The notes under the pieces: model-generated
Database searches by the model: none
The model's input: the letters and a program-made list of their open reading frames with translations, nothing else
What the model was told of the DNA's origin: nothing
Position numbers and translations under genes: made by a program
DNA from: JAPHTQ01 sp050288165
Lineage (GTDB): Bacteria; Pseudomonadota; Gammaproteobacteria; Thiohalomonadales; Thiohalomonadaceae
DNA length: 64,000 nt
Reading direction: 5' to 3'
Assembly: GCA_050288165.1 (NCBI GenBank)
Contig: JBNKDG010000009.1
Coordinates: forward strand, 102,540 to 166,539
In this document: one piece after another, positions 7,883-17,805 of the stretch
Position numbering within the stretch: position 1 is the first letter of the stretch
Layout of the letters: every line of letters begins with the position of its first letter

Positions 7883-9676
7883 ATGCGCAGCTTCTACTGC
7901 GGCCAGTTGAACGAATCCCATATCGATCAGGAGATCGAGCTTGCCGGTTGGGTCCACCGCCGCCGTGACCACGGTGGGGTCATCTTTATTGATCTGCGCG
8001 ACCGCGAAGGTATCGCCCAAATCGTCTTCGACCCGGACCTGCCCGATGTCTTCGCCACGGCCGAGAGCGTGCGCAACGAATTCGTGCTGCATATAAAAGG
8101 AAAGGTGCGCCGTCGTCCTGCGGGTACCGAGAACAACGACCTGCCCACCGGCCAGGTCGAAGTGCTGGGTAAGGCGCTGACCATCCTCAACCGTTCCGAA
8201 ACGCCGCCGTTCATGCTCGACATCGACGACGACGAGGTGGGCGAAGAGCACCGCCTGAAATATCGCTACGTCGATCTGCGCCGTCCGCAGATGTTGCAGC
8301 GGATGAAGTTCCGTTCCGAGATGACCCGCGCCCTGCGTGCCTACCTCGACGAGCGCGGCTTCCTCGATATCGAAACCCCGATGCTGACCAAGGCGACCCC
8401 GGAAGGTGCCCGCGACTACCTGGTGCCGAGCCGCACCCATCAGGGCAGCTTCTTTGCCCTGCCGCAGTCGCCGCAGATATTCAAACAGTTGCTGATGGTC
8501 TCCGGTATGGACCGTTACTATCAGATCGTGCGCTGCTTCCGTGACGAAGACCTGCGTGCCGATCGTCAGCCTGAATTTACCCAGATCGACATCGAGACCT
8601 CGTTCATGAACGAGGAGGAGATCATGACCCTTACCGAGGGGATGATCCGCGAGATGTTCGCCAAGGTACTGGAAGAACAACTGCCTAATCCGTTCCCGCG
8701 CATGAGCTATGCCGAGGCGATGCAGCGTTACGGTTCCGACAAGCCGGATCTGCGTATCCCGCTGGAGTTGGTCGAAGTGGCCGACCTGATGAAGGATGTG
8801 GAGTTCAAGGTCTTCTCCGGCCCGGCCAACGATCCGGCCTGCCGCGTCACCGCGCTGCGCGTACCGAAGGGCAGTGAGATTTCGCGCAAGGAGATCGACG
8901 ACTACACCAAGTTCGTTGGCATCTACGGCGCCAAGGGCCTGGCCTATATCAAGGTCAACGAACTGGCCAAAGGCGTCGAAGGTCTGCAGTCGCCGATCCT
9001 CAAGTTCCTGCCCGACGAAGTGGCGCTGAACATCATGCAGCGCGTGGGTGCGGAAGATGGCGATCTGGTCTTCTTCGGTGCCGACAAGGCCAAGGTGGTC
9101 AATGAGGCGCTCGGCGCCCTGCGGGTCAAGCTGGGTCACGACCTCAATCTGCTGACTCGCCAGTGGGCACCGCTGTGGGTGGTCGACTTCCCGATGTTCG
9201 AGTGGGAAGAGAAGGATGGCCGTTTCTACTCCCTGCACCATCCGTTCACCTCACCCGCCGAAGCCGATATCGACAAGCTCGAATCCGATCCGGGCAACTG
9301 TCTCTCCCGCGCCTACGACATGGTGCTCAACGGCACCGAGATCGGTGGCGGCTCCATGCGTATCTACCGCGAAGAGGTGCAGGAGAAGGTCTTCCGTGCG
9401 CTGGGTATCTCCGATGAAGAGGCCCGCGAGAAGTTCGGCTTCCTCCTCGACGCGCTCAAGTACGGCTGTCCGCCCCATGGCGGTCTCGCCTTCGGCCTGG
9501 ACCGACTGGTGATGCTGATGACCGGCGCCAAATCGATCCGTGACGTCATGGCCTTCCCCAAGACCCAGACTGCCGCATGTCTGCTGACCGACGCACCGTC
9601 ACAGGTTGCCCCGGCACAACTGGTTGAGCTTGGAATTCGTGTGGCCAAGCCGCAGAAAGAAGAGAAAGCTGGCTGA
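7883..9676 (+). CDS. aspS: Aspartate-tRNA ligase
   Basis: At 597 residues this is a standard bacterial class IIb aspartyl-tRNA synthetase, charging tRNA-Asp with aspartate in the cytoplasm. An N-terminal OB-fold anticodon-binding domain (residues 1 to about 105, with LAGWVHRRRDHGGVIFIDLR) is followed by the catalytic core with motif 2 (RCFRDEDLRADRQPEFTQ) near residue 217, a bacterial GAD insertion near 300-420, and motif 3 (GLAFGLDRLVML) near 535. Whether it also charges tRNA-Asn cannot be read with confidence. nadA starts about 17 bases after the stop. Confidence 0.98.
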   Translation: MRSFYCGQLNESHIDQEIELAGWVHRRRDHGGVIFIDLRDREGIAQIVFDPDLPDVFATAESVRNEFVLHIKGKVRRRPAGTENNDLPTGQVEVLGKALTILNRSETPPFMLDIDDDEVGEEHRLKYRYVDLRRPQMLQRMKFRSEMTRALRAYLDERGFLDIETPMLTKATPEGARDYLVPSRTHQGSFFALPQSPQIFKQLLMVSGMDRYYQIVRCFRDEDLRADRQPEFTQIDIETSFMNEEEIMTLTEGMIREMFAKVLEEQLPNPFPRMSYAEAMQRYGSDKPDLRIPLELVEVADLMKDVEFKVFSGPANDPACRVTALRVPKGSEISRKEIDDYTKFVGIYGAKGLAYIKVNELAKGVEGLQSPILKFLPDEVALNIMQRVGAEDGDLVFFGADKAKVVNEALGALRVKLGHDLNLLTRQWAPLWVVDFPMFEWEEKDGRFYSLHHPFTSPAEADIDKLESDPGNCLSRAYDMVLNGTEIGGGSMRIYREEVQEKVFRALGISDEEAREKFGFLLDALKYGCPPHGGLAFGLDRLVMLMTGAKSIRDVMAFPKTQTAACLLTDAPSQVAPAQLVELGIRVAKPQKEEKAG

Positions 9677-9693
9677 GTCAGCCCGGATTGAGC

Positions 9694-10791
9694 ATGAGCA
9701 GTGAAAAGCCGATCGAAGATTATCTGCAACTGAGCGACGCCGAAGCCGAGGCGCGACTGGTCGCTGCCCGGGAAAAACTGGGTGAGCGGGTGGTGATCCT
9801 CGGTCACCACTATCAGCGTGAAGAGGTGTTCCGCCACGCAGACTTTTCCGGCGACTCGCTCAAGCTGTCGCGTCAGGCCGCCGGATCGAAGGCCGAGTAC
9901 ATCGTCTTCTGCGGCGTGCACTTCATGGCCGAGGTGGCGGACATCCTCTCCCGCGACGATCAGATATCCATCCTGCCCGATCTGGCTGCCGGCTGCTCCA
10001 TGGCCGACATGGCCAACCTCGCCGCGGTCGAACGCGCCTGGCGCGAACTGGCCGAGGTGCTGGAGCCGGACGAGCACGTCACTCCCGTCACCTACATCAA
10101 CTCCGCTGCCGATCTCAAAGCCTTTTGCGGTCGCCACGGTGGCATCGTCTGCACCTCCTCCAACGCACGCAAGGTATTGGAGTGGTCCTTCAGTCAGCGG
10201 GAAAAGGTACTCTTCTTCCCCGATCAGCACCTGGGCCGCAATACCGGTTACGCCATGGGTATTCCGCTGGAAGAGATGGTGGTGTGGGACTTCGACCAGC
10301 CGCTGGGCGGACTGACCCCGGAGCAGATTAAACAGGCGAAGATGATCCTGTGGAAGGGCTACTGCTCGGTGCACCAGATGTTCCAGCCGGAACAGATCGA
10401 TGCCTTCAAGGCCAAGTATCCTGAAGCGAAGATCATCTCCCATCCGGAATCACCCTTTGAGGTGTGCCAGAAGTCTGACTATGTTGGCTCCACCGAATAC
10501 ATCATCAACACCATCCGTGATGCCGAGCCGGGTAGTCGCTGGCTGGTCGGCACTGAGCTGAATCTGGTCAACCGTCTGGCCGAGCAGTTCAAGTCGGAAG
10601 GCAAGCACGTCCACTTCATGTCCCCCACCGTCTGCATGTGTTCCACCATGTTCCGCATCGATCCGCAGCATCTGGCCTGGGTGCTGGAGAATCTGCTCGA
10701 GGGGCATGTGGTCAATCAGATCAAAGTGGACCCGCAAGAAAAAGAAGAGGCGAAGCTCTCTCTGGAGAGAATGCTCGAAGTCTCGCCCTGA
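9694..10791 (+). CDS. nadA: Quinolinate synthase A
   Basis: The protein condenses iminoaspartate with dihydroxyacetone phosphate to quinolinate in de novo NAD synthesis and needs a [4Fe-4S] cluster. With the ATG at 9694 it has 365 residues; a TTG two codons upstream (9688) is the alternative. Characteristic segments are LGHHYQREEV near residue 30, FCGVHFMAEVADIL near 75-88, VCTSSNA near 153 and MCSTMFRIDP near the C-terminus, the cysteines of which are candidates for cluster ligands. It follows aspS closely on the same strand; nadB is not in the window. Confidence 0.95.
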   Translation: MSSEKPIEDYLQLSDAEAEARLVAAREKLGERVVILGHHYQREEVFRHADFSGDSLKLSRQAAGSKAEYIVFCGVHFMAEVADILSRDDQISILPDLAAGCSMADMANLAAVERAWRELAEVLEPDEHVTPVTYINSAADLKAFCGRHGGIVCTSSNARKVLEWSFSQREKVLFFPDQHLGRNTGYAMGIPLEEMVVWDFDQPLGGLTPEQIKQAKMILWKGYCSVHQMFQPEQIDAFKAKYPEAKIISHPESPFEVCQKSDYVGSTEYIINTIRDAEPGSRWLVGTELNLVNRLAEQFKSEGKHVHFMSPTVCMCSTMFRIDPQHLAWVLENLLEGHVVNQIKVDPQEKEEAKLSLERMLEVSP

Positions 10792-10880
10792 CAATCTTGC
10801 TACGGAAGCAGCCTGTCTTGACACCCCATAGCCATGCAGGCATGTTCGCGCCATAAATCACCAACACGGAACAGTAGGGA

Positions 10881-13751
10881 ATGCGCAGCCACCGTTTTGT
10901 CAGATACCTCCTCACTCTTTTTCTCTTCTTAACCCTCGCCCCCGCTTACGCCGCAGTGAGCCACCTCAGTGGCGAGGAGTGGTATTCCCTGGAGAGCGAG
11001 CACTTTATTCTCCATTACCCTCTCGCGCTCGCGCCGCAGGTGCAACCGGTGTTGGCGATGGCGGAGCGGGTGCATGGCGAGCTGTCCGAATTTATCCATT
11101 GGCAGCCTGCGCGGCAGACCGAGATCGTTCTTTCCGATGAATTCGATCTCTCCAACGGCTTCACCTCGCCGCTGCCCGACAATCGCATCACTCTTTTCCT
11201 TTCGGCGCCGGACGACCTCAACAGCCTGGAGGATCATGGCGGTTGGTTGGAGCTGGTCTTCACCCACGAATATCTGCATGCCCTGCACCTGGACAAGGCG
11301 ACCGGTGCCGTCTCGGTGATGCGCAAAATCTTTGGCCGCTTCCCGCTACTCTTCCCCAATGCCTGGCAACCCTCCTGGTTTATCGAAGGGCTGGCTACCT
11401 ATGCGGAGACCGATCGGCAGCGAGGTATCGGCCGCGGGCAGAGCAGCTACTACGACATGATGATGCGCATGGAGAGCCTCGACGGTATTAAACCGCTACG
11501 TCAGATCAACCAGCCGATGGCGAGCTGGCCGATGGGTAGCGCTCCCTACCTCTACGGCGTCTTCTTCTACCAATATGTTGCCGAGCGGTTTGGCGAGAAG
11601 AAGGTGGCGGCTCTGGTCGGCAACTACTCCAATAACCTGATCCCCTTCCGCATCCTCTCCAACACACGGCAAACACTCGGTGTCGATCTCGATACCTTGT
11701 GGAACGACTTCTCCCAACACCTCAAACAGCGTTATCGGGCACAACGCGAGGCGATGCAGGCGCGCGGTCTCTCCCCGGTGGTCAAGTTGACCGACAGCGG
11801 CTATTACCACGACTCCATGGCCATCGACGATGCGGGCAACCTTTACTACACCGCATTCGATGCCGAAAGCCGCCCCGGCATGATGCGCCGTAACAGCAAT
11901 GGCGAGACCGAGCGTCTGTTCGATACCACCTCCTACAGCCGCTTCGACCTGCACCCCCGGCAGGGCTTGCTGCTGGCCAGGCCGGAGGTGTGCGGCAACG
12001 CTGCTTATTACTACGACCTCTATCGCTACAACCTGAACGGCGGCGGCGAGCAGCGCCTGACCCATTGCGGTCGCTACCGCTTCGCCATCTGGTCACCCGA
12101 CGGCCAGCGTATCGCCGCGGTACATAACGCCGAAGGGGTGAATACGCTGCAACTGCTCGACGGGGAGGGCAAGCTGCTTGAAGAGGTATGGCGCGGCGAG
12201 CCGGGCGAAGTGATCTCCCATATGGATTGGTCGCCCGACGGCGGGCATATCGCCGCCTCTCTGTGGCGCAAGGGGGAGGGGTGGAATATCGGTCTGTTCG
12301 ATCTGGCGAACGGCAAGTGGCAGCGCCTGACCGACAGTCCGGCCATCGAGAACCATCCGCGCTTTACAGCCGACGGGCGCGCGCTGCTGTTTACCGCCGA
12401 CTATGACGGGGTCTACAACATCCGTCGCATCGAATTGGGCAGCGGCAAGGTGAGCACACTGACCAATGTCGTCGGCGGCGCCTTCCATCCGCTGATGGCG
12501 GGGGATGCCCTCTATTTCGTCGGCTATAACCCTGGCGGCTTCGACATCTACCGCCTCGATCACCCCACCGCGTTGGGTGTGGTACGCCCCGTCGCCGCGG
12601 GGAGCAGTGGCACGGCAGCGAAAGCGCCACCGCCAATCAAAGTGGGCGAACCTTACTCTTACTCACCATGGTGGAGCCTGCTGCCCCGCTGGTGGTTCCC
12701 CTACCTCGATGTACAGGCCGACTCCCATGCGGAGATCGGCGTCATCACCTCCGGCAGCGATACCCTCAACCGCCACATGTACGCCCTGACCTTCGCATAC
12801 GATGTGGAGAATCAGTGGGCGGTGGGCAGTGTCGACTACATCTACGACCGCTGGCTGCCAATCCTCAAACTCCACGCCTCCAGCTACCAGGACCGCTATT
12901 ACGCGGGTAGCGGAAATGATGGGGATCCGCTGGTGCGCAGTCGCAGTAACAACCAGTATCAGGCGGAAGTGGTCATCCCTTATCTGCAGGCGCAGAGCCT
13001 GTGGTCGCTCCACCTGGGTGCTGCCGAAGAGTCGTCCCGTGACAGTTTCCGCGATGCGTCGGTGGCCGCATGGCCCGAACAGGTAGACCGCCTTGCCGGA
13101 GCAGCCATCACCTACGCCTCGACCATCCGCCTGCCTCGTTCAATCAGCCGCAGTCACGGGCGCGAAGTGATGCTCGTCCATGAAGACAGCGACCTCCTGG
13201 AAGGGAGCGACTATGCAGGGCAGGCGGCGAGCATCGACTGGCGGGAGTTTATTCCTCTGAGTGGTGAGCATGTGCTCGGCGTGCGCCTGGTCGCCGCCGA
13301 GGCCGATGCGACGATGCGGCCCTACCGCCTGGGCGGGTTGAAGGACATCAATCCGTTGCCCCTCATTTTCGATAGTCCTGCTGCCAGCTCGCCGCTCAAC
13401 CGCCGCCATTACAGCCTGCGCGGATACGAAAGCGGCCTGCCGCAACTGACCGGCACCAATATGCGACTCGCCTCGTTGGAGTACCGCTTCCCCCTGGGGC
13501 GGATTGAACGCGGCTGGATGACCCCACCGGTCGGACTGCACCAGTTGCACGGCACTCTCTTCACGGAGAGCGGCGCCGCCTGGTCCGGTGATGCCGCCGA
13601 TGCGAAATATCACGGTAGCTACGGGGTCGAACTGAGTGCCGATACCACACTCTTCTACAACATGGGGCTCAACCTCACCCTCGGCTACGCCAAAGGGGAG
13701 GAGGATATTGGTGAAGAACAGATCTATCTGCGTATCGGCGCGGGTTTTTAA
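10881..13751 (+). CDS. Exported protein: gluzincin-type peptidase motif, propeller and predicted outer-membrane barrel
   Basis: The 956-residue protein has a signal peptide (MRSHRFVRYLLTLFLFLTLA, cleavage near AYA). A HEYLHALH zinc-binding motif near residue 129 is followed about 40 residues later by WFIEGLATYAE, the spacing expected of a gluzincin metallopeptidase (third ligand Glu). Residues about 300-590 hold TolB/WD40-like repeats with SPDG signatures, such as IWSPDGQRIAAV and DWSPDGGHIAAS. From about residue 620 the sequence becomes Tyr/Trp-rich with alternating hydrophobic strands and ends in LRIGAGF, an aromatic C-terminus typical of outer-membrane beta-barrels of the BamA/surface-antigen type. 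The role is unknown; a surface or periplasmic peptidase anchored by its own barrel is inferred. Confidence 0.85.
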   Translation: MRSHRFVRYLLTLFLFLTLAPAYAAVSHLSGEEWYSLESEHFILHYPLALAPQVQPVLAMAERVHGELSEFIHWQPARQTEIVLSDEFDLSNGFTSPLPDNRITLFLSAPDDLNSLEDHGGWLELVFTHEYLHALHLDKATGAVSVMRKIFGRFPLLFPNAWQPSWFIEGLATYAETDRQRGIGRGQSSYYDMMMRMESLDGIKPLRQINQPMASWPMGSAPYLYGVFFYQYVAERFGEKKVAALVGNYSNNLIPFRILSNTRQTLGVDLDTLWNDFSQHLKQRYRAQREAMQARGLSPVVKLTDSGYYHDSMAIDDAGNLYYTAFDAESRPGMMRRNSNGETERLFDTTSYSRFDLHPRQGLLLARPEVCGNAAYYYDLYRYNLNGGGEQRLTHCGRYRFAIWSPDGQRIAAVHNAEGVNTLQLLDGEGKLLEEVWRGEPGEVISHMDWSPDGGHIAASLWRKGEGWNIGLFDLANGKWQRLTDSPAIENHPRFTADGRALLFTADYDGVYNIRRIELGSGKVSTLTNVVGGAFHPLMAGDALYFVGYNPGGFDIYRLDHPTALGVVRPVAAGSSGTAAKAPPPIKVGEPYSYSPWWSLLPRWWFPYLDVQADSHAEIGVITSGSDTLNRHMYALTFAYDVENQWAVGSVDYIYDRWLPILKLHASSYQDRYYAGSGNDGDPLVRSRSNNQYQAEVVIPYLQAQSLWSLHLGAAEESSRDSFRDASVAAWPEQVDRLAGAAITYASTIRLPRSISRSHGREVMLVHEDSDLLEGSDYAGQAASIDWREFIPLSGEHVLGVRLVAAEADATMRPYRLGGLKDINPLPLIFDSPAASSPLNRRHYSLRGYESGLPQLTGTNMRLASLEYRFPLGRIERGWMTPPVGLHQLHGTLFTESGAAWSGDAADAKYHGSYGVELSADTTLFYNMGLNLTLGYAKGEEDIGEEQIYLRIGAGF

Positions 13752-13786
13752 TCGCTGTAAAAGGCGGTGGATACCAAACGAGAAAA

Positions 13787-13812
13787 GGGAGTGGCAACGC
13801 CACTCCCTTTTT
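13787..13812 (+). terminator. Rho-independent terminator
   Basis: A perfect 9-bp stem, GGGAGTGGC (13787-13795) and GCCACTCCC (13799-13807), has a 3-base loop and a run of six T. It ends the large propeller-barrel gene; flanking A and T runs make it partly symmetric, so it may also serve the convergent gene at 13830. Confidence 0.85.
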
Positions 13813-13829
13813 TGTTTGCGACGGATGCC

Positions 13830-14342
13830 CTACATCCCGAGGCTGCCCAGGTGCAGGTTGCTGATGTTGCTGACAGTGCCCGGGTAGTGCCGGTCGAGGT
13901 AGGTTTTGACCTTCGCGGCATTCTGAAGTGGCACATCGACCTGTAGCACAATGTCGCCACGATGCAGACCGGTATGGAATCGGTTCAACTGCGCGTTGGG
14001 GATACGGTTGCCGAACAGGTAACCGGAGAACTGGGTGAACAGGACCACCATTCCCAGCAACGCCGCCCAGTACCATGACGCCACCAGTAGTGACAGCACC
14101 AGCCCGGTCAGGGCAAAGACGAAGACCGCGATGCTGAGATACCAGATCCACTTAGCCCTGACCACGGCTTCATGGGTATGGCGATGCAGGGTGGCGCCGG
14201 GCAGTTCGTGCAGATCGTTGATGTCGCCGACAAACGCATGGAGTTGGGTATCTTTGAGTCCAAAGTCCCGTTTCAGATCAGCGATGGCCCGGCGCACGCC
14301 GCGCTCATCGCAAAAGACGAAATAGAGGCTGCGGTAGAACAT
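13830..14342 (-). CDS. Two-helix membrane protein, unknown
   Basis: I take the ATG at 14342, which has GGAGG upstream with 6-base spacing, giving 170 residues (MFYRSLYFVFCDERGVRRAI). An N-terminal soluble region of about 70 residues resembles the ferredoxin-like stress-protein domains that precede paired helices; two hydrophobic segments lie at about 75-96 (WIWYLSIAVFVFALTGLVLS) and 98-118 (ASWYWAALLGMVVLFTQFSG). A soluble C-terminal stretch follows (DIVLQVDVPLQNAAKVKTYL). I cannot name the family with confidence. The gene is transcribed divergently from the kinase operon. Confidence 0.75.
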   Translation of the reverse strand: MFYRSLYFVFCDERGVRRAIADLKRDFGLKDTQLHAFVGDINDLHELPGATLHRHTHEAVVRAKWIWYLSIAVFVFALTGLVLSLLVASWYWAALLGMVVLFTQFSGYLFGNRIPNAQLNRFHTGLHRGDIVLQVDVPLQNAAKVKTYLDRHYPGTVSNISNLHLGSLGM

Positions 14343-14611
14343 GTTGCACCTCCGCAAGGTTGAGGGGTTACCAATAGATATGGGTCTGTTTTTCGGGATT
14401 GCCAGCGCGGTTAATGTATTGAAAACAGAAGGGTTTTTGGGGCCGTAAACGGCGATCGTGAAAGTGTCGTGGGGGGCCACAGGCTGCGGATGAAAGGGTT
14501 CGAGATGTTTCTGCAGTGGCCCACAGAGATTGAACAGGTTTGTGTTTTCGCGGCGTTGGCTGTGTTAAAACTACAAACCCTAACAAGAATAACGAACGTA
14601 GGAGGCGGCGC
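14343..14611. promoter_or_regulatory. Divergent intergenic region upstream of kinase operon
   Basis: About 270 bases separate two divergent genes and should hold promoters for both. I see no convincing sigma-70 pair, riboswitch or repeat here. AGGAGG at 14600-14605 is the ribosome binding site that fixes the TTG start of the kinase gene at 14612. Confidence 0.4.
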
Positions 14612-17041
14612 TTGCGCAAGCGCGAGTCGACACAAACGGCGCGAAAGGTGGAACTGCTCCCAGGCTATTGGTTGCCTGGGCTGGTAGCGCTGCTGCTCGT
14701 GTTGCTGTTTGCCTCATTGGGGGCGTTGCAGCCGCTGGAGCGTTGGATCTACGCCACCACCCTCGGTTCTTTCGCCCCGCCTGCCGATTCCGGCAAGGTG
14801 GCGGTCATCGAACTGGAGCCGGGCTGGCAGCAGGCGGGGCTTGATGAAGTGCTGCGTCGTGTGGGTGCCGCCCGTGCCGTCGCCTTCCTGCCACGGTTGA
14901 GCCATCTGGAAAACGCCTCCGCCCTGACAGCGATCGACGCTCGTCTTGCCGCCCTTGAGCAGAAAAAGAATCGCAAGGAACCCTATCCCACCCTGAAGCG
15001 CTTAAGGCAGGAGCTCGATATTCAGGCGCAGGTGCTCGAACGCTTCAATAAAAACGGCAATGTCATCCTTGGAGTGCCGTATCAGTCGGGTGGCGAATTC
15101 AACGGCACCCTGAAGAGTGAATTCGGCGATGTGAGCGGCGGTGGTGTGCCGTTACTCAGCCGTCTGCCGAGCCTGATCTCGCCGCGCTTTACTGAGGCCA
15201 GTTCGCTGACTATGCCGGAGGAGAGCCTGCGTAAATCCGCCGTGGGTATCGGACTCTATGCTTCGCCCGCAATGGATGGTGGCTATCCCTCGCTGGTGCG
15301 TTATCAGGATCAGGCACTGCCCGGGCTACTGTTCCAGTTGCTACGCCTCAACTACCGCGCCATGGATGCGGACAAGGTTCGCTTCGAGAAGGTCCGAGGC
15401 ATCGACATGAACATGACCTCGGTGGCCACCGACAACGCCTATCGCCTGCGGCCCTACGCCAACCTCGAAGACGGCGAGCTGAAGAGCATAGGTCGATATC
15501 CTTTCTCCAAAGTGGCTGCCGGCACCTATTCCATCAGCACCTTCCGTAACAAGACGGTCTTCATCGGTACACCTGAGCAGGTTATGCCGCTGGCGGTGGC
15601 GATGGATGCCCTGCTACAACAACAGACCGTTACCTACTCCGCCTGGACCCTGTGGGGGCAGTACGGCGCTTTGATCGGTATGACCCTGCTGGCGATGCTG
15701 TTACTGCCCCGGTTGCGTTTTTCCACCGCCAGCGTGACCGCGCTGCTACTGGTATTCCTGCTGTTGAACGGCGAGTTTCTGTTGCTCCTGCTGGGAAGGA
15801 TCTGGATCCCGCTGATGCTGCCGGTCTCGGTGCTGCTGTTCAGCTACCCGGTGATCGCCTTCCGCACCTGGTTGGCACGGCGCGAGGACTTTGTCCTCGA
15901 CGAACTCTCCTACGCCAATCGCCAGCTCGGCCGCATGTTGCAGGCCCAGGGCGAACTGGATCAGGCGCTGGAAAAATACCGCCGCTGCCGTATCGATGCG
16001 CCATTGCTGGAGCAGCTCTATCATCTGGGTCTCGACTTCGAACGTAAGCGACAGTTTGCCAAGGCAGTCTCGACCTTCCAGTACATCGATTCGTCGACAC
16101 CGGGTTTCCGCGATGTGGCCGAGCGTATCCAGCGCAACCAGGCGATGGAGCAGCGGGTGGTGCTGACCAAGGGCGGCCCGTCATCGACCACTGGCACGGT
16201 GATCATGGATGCCGAAGGGCTGCAGAAGCCGACTGTTGGCCACTACGAGGTGGAGAAGGAGATCGGCCGCGGTGCCATGGGCATGGTCTATCTCGGTCGC
16301 GATCCGCGTATCGGTCGCATGGTGGCGATCAAGACCATGGCCCTCTCCGGCGAATTCGAAGGCACCCAGCTCGACGAGGTGAAGCAGCGCTTCTACCGCG
16401 AGGCGGAGACCGCGGGTCGCCTCAACCACCCCAACATCGTCCATGTCTACGACATCGGTGAGGATCAGGAACTGGCCTTTATCGCCATGGACTACCTGCC
16501 GGGCAAGAATCTGGGTCACTACGTCAAACCGAAGCAGTTGCTGCCGATCAAGACCGTGCTGGATGTAATCCAGCAGGTGGCCGAGGCGCTCGATTACGCC
16601 CACAAACAGAACGTGGTGCACCGCGATATCAAACCGGCCAACATCATCTACGACGAGTCGAACGGCAGCGCCAAGGTGACCGACTTCGGTGTCGCCTGCC
16701 TCACCGATGCGAGCAAGACCCGCACCGGCACGGTACTCGGCAGTCCCTCATACATGTCGCCGGAGCAGGTGGCGGGCAAGCGTGTCGACGGTCGCGCCGA
16801 CATCTTTTCCCTCGGCGTTACCCTGTTCCAGATGCTGACCGGGCATCTGCCGTTCGAGGCCGATTCCCTGGGCAGCCTGATGTACAAGATCACCAACGAA
16901 GAGCATCCCAAGCCGGGTCAATTCCGCAAGGGATTGCCTGCCTGTGCCGTGCGCATCATCAACAAATGTCTGCAAAAGGATGCGGATAATCGTTACCAGA
17001 GCGGTGCGGAACTCGCCGCTGCGCTGGAGCGTTGTAAATAG
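14612..17041 (+). CDS. CHASE2-domain transmembrane serine/threonine protein kinase
   Basis: A TTG start at 14612 lies 6 bases after AGGAGG and gives 809 residues. An N-terminal membrane helix (LPGLVALLLVLLFASLGAL) is followed by an extracytoplasmic CHASE2-type sensor region (to about residue 330, with TVFIGTPEQVMPLAVAMDAL near its end), three membrane helices (about 346-417), a short TPR-like linker and a Hanks-type kinase from about 543. Kinase motifs are intact: GRGAMGMVYLG (glycine loop), AIKTM (Lys), HRDIKPANI near 669 and DFGVACL near 690. It probably senses an envelope signal and phosphorylates cytoplasmic partners; the phosphatase and FHA genes that follow are the expected partners. 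Confidence 0.92.
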   Translation: MRKRESTQTARKVELLPGYWLPGLVALLLVLLFASLGALQPLERWIYATTLGSFAPPADSGKVAVIELEPGWQQAGLDEVLRRVGAARAVAFLPRLSHLENASALTAIDARLAALEQKKNRKEPYPTLKRLRQELDIQAQVLERFNKNGNVILGVPYQSGGEFNGTLKSEFGDVSGGGVPLLSRLPSLISPRFTEASSLTMPEESLRKSAVGIGLYASPAMDGGYPSLVRYQDQALPGLLFQLLRLNYRAMDADKVRFEKVRGIDMNMTSVATDNAYRLRPYANLEDGELKSIGRYPFSKVAAGTYSISTFRNKTVFIGTPEQVMPLAVAMDALLQQQTVTYSAWTLWGQYGALIGMTLLAMLLLPRLRFSTASVTALLLVFLLLNGEFLLLLLGRIWIPLMLPVSVLLFSYPVIAFRTWLARREDFVLDELSYANRQLGRMLQAQGELDQALEKYRRCRIDAPLLEQLYHLGLDFERKRQFAKAVSTFQYIDSSTPGFRDVAERIQRNQAMEQRVVLTKGGPSSTTGTVIMDAEGLQKPTVGHYEVEKEIGRGAMGMVYLGRDPRIGRMVAIKTMALSGEFEGTQLDEVKQRFYREAETAGRLNHPNIVHVYDIGEDQELAFIAMDYLPGKNLGHYVKPKQLLPIKTVLDVIQQVAEALDYAHKQNVVHRDIKPANIIYDESNGSAKVTDFGVACLTDASKTRTGTVLGSPSYMSPEQVAGKRVDGRADIFSLGVTLFQMLTGHLPFEADSLGSLMYKITNEEHPKPGQFRKGLPACAVRIINKCLQKDADNRYQSGAELAAALERCK

Positions 17042-17056
17042 GAGCGGGAGAGAGCG

Positions 17057-17782
17057 ATGGCCAAGAGGTTATCTGTGCAAATGAGCGGATGTACCGATCC
17101 GGGGCAGGTGCGCGACAACAATGAGGATGCCATCCTCTGGAATGCCGCCGCAGGCTGGGCGGTGCTGGCCGACGGCATGGGCGGACACATGGCGGGTGAG
17201 GTGGCCAGTCGCCTCGCGGTGGAGACCCTGCAAACATATCTCGGTGAAAGGGCTAAGGGCGAAGAGGCCGATCAACTGCGCGAGGCGGTGCTGGAGGCCA
17301 ATCGGCGTATCCACGAGCAGGCGGGCGCCGATGTCCGCTGCCACAATATGGGCACCACCATCGTCGCGACCCTGTTCCATGAAGAACTCCTCACTTGCGC
17401 TCATGTCGGCGACTCGCGGCTCTACCGCTACAGTGATGGCAAACTGGAACAACTGAGCCACGACCACTCGCTGGTGCAGGAACTGGTGGACGAGGGCATG
17501 ATGAGTTACGAAGAGGCGGCGGAATCGAGCCACAAAAACGTGATCACCCGCGCCCTGGGGCTGGAGGCGACAGTGACGGCGGACCTGTTGCAGGTGCCGT
17601 TGCATCGCGGTGAACTCTTTCTGCTCTGCTCCGACGGACTGAGCGACATGATCCCCGCGGCGGAACTGGCGGGATTACTGCAGGACGACAGCCTGGATGA
17701 TATGGCACAAAAGCTGGTGGCCGAGGCCAACCGGCGCGGCGGCGAAGACAACATCTCCGTGATCCTTGCGCGGATCCAATAA
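17057..17782 (+). CDS. PP2C-family serine/threonine phosphatase
   Basis: The 241-residue protein is a single PP2C (PPM) domain, the length of bacterial Stp1/PrpC-type enzymes. Metal-binding motifs are all present: RDNNEDA near residue 18, LADGMGGHMAG near 37, GDSRLYRY near 118, CSDGLSDM near 193 and GGEDNISV near the end. It removes phosphate from Ser/Thr and should oppose the kinase encoded 15 bases upstream. It is soluble and lacks extra domains. Confidence 0.95.
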   Translation: MAKRLSVQMSGCTDPGQVRDNNEDAILWNAAAGWAVLADGMGGHMAGEVASRLAVETLQTYLGERAKGEEADQLREAVLEANRRIHEQAGADVRCHNMGTTIVATLFHEELLTCAHVGDSRLYRYSDGKLEQLSHDHSLVQELVDEGMMSYEEAAESSHKNVITRALGLEATVTADLLQVPLHRGELFLLCSDGLSDMIPAAELAGLLQDDSLDDMAQKLVAEANRRGGEDNISVILARIQ

Positions 17783-17805
17783 TAGATAGCGGCAGGTACA
17801 GAACA

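Noticed and set aside
7730..9241. 503-codon minus-strand frame opposite aspS
   Set aside because: aspS is certain; the opposite frame is His/Leu/Gly-rich without any motif, a common artefact of GC-rich genes.
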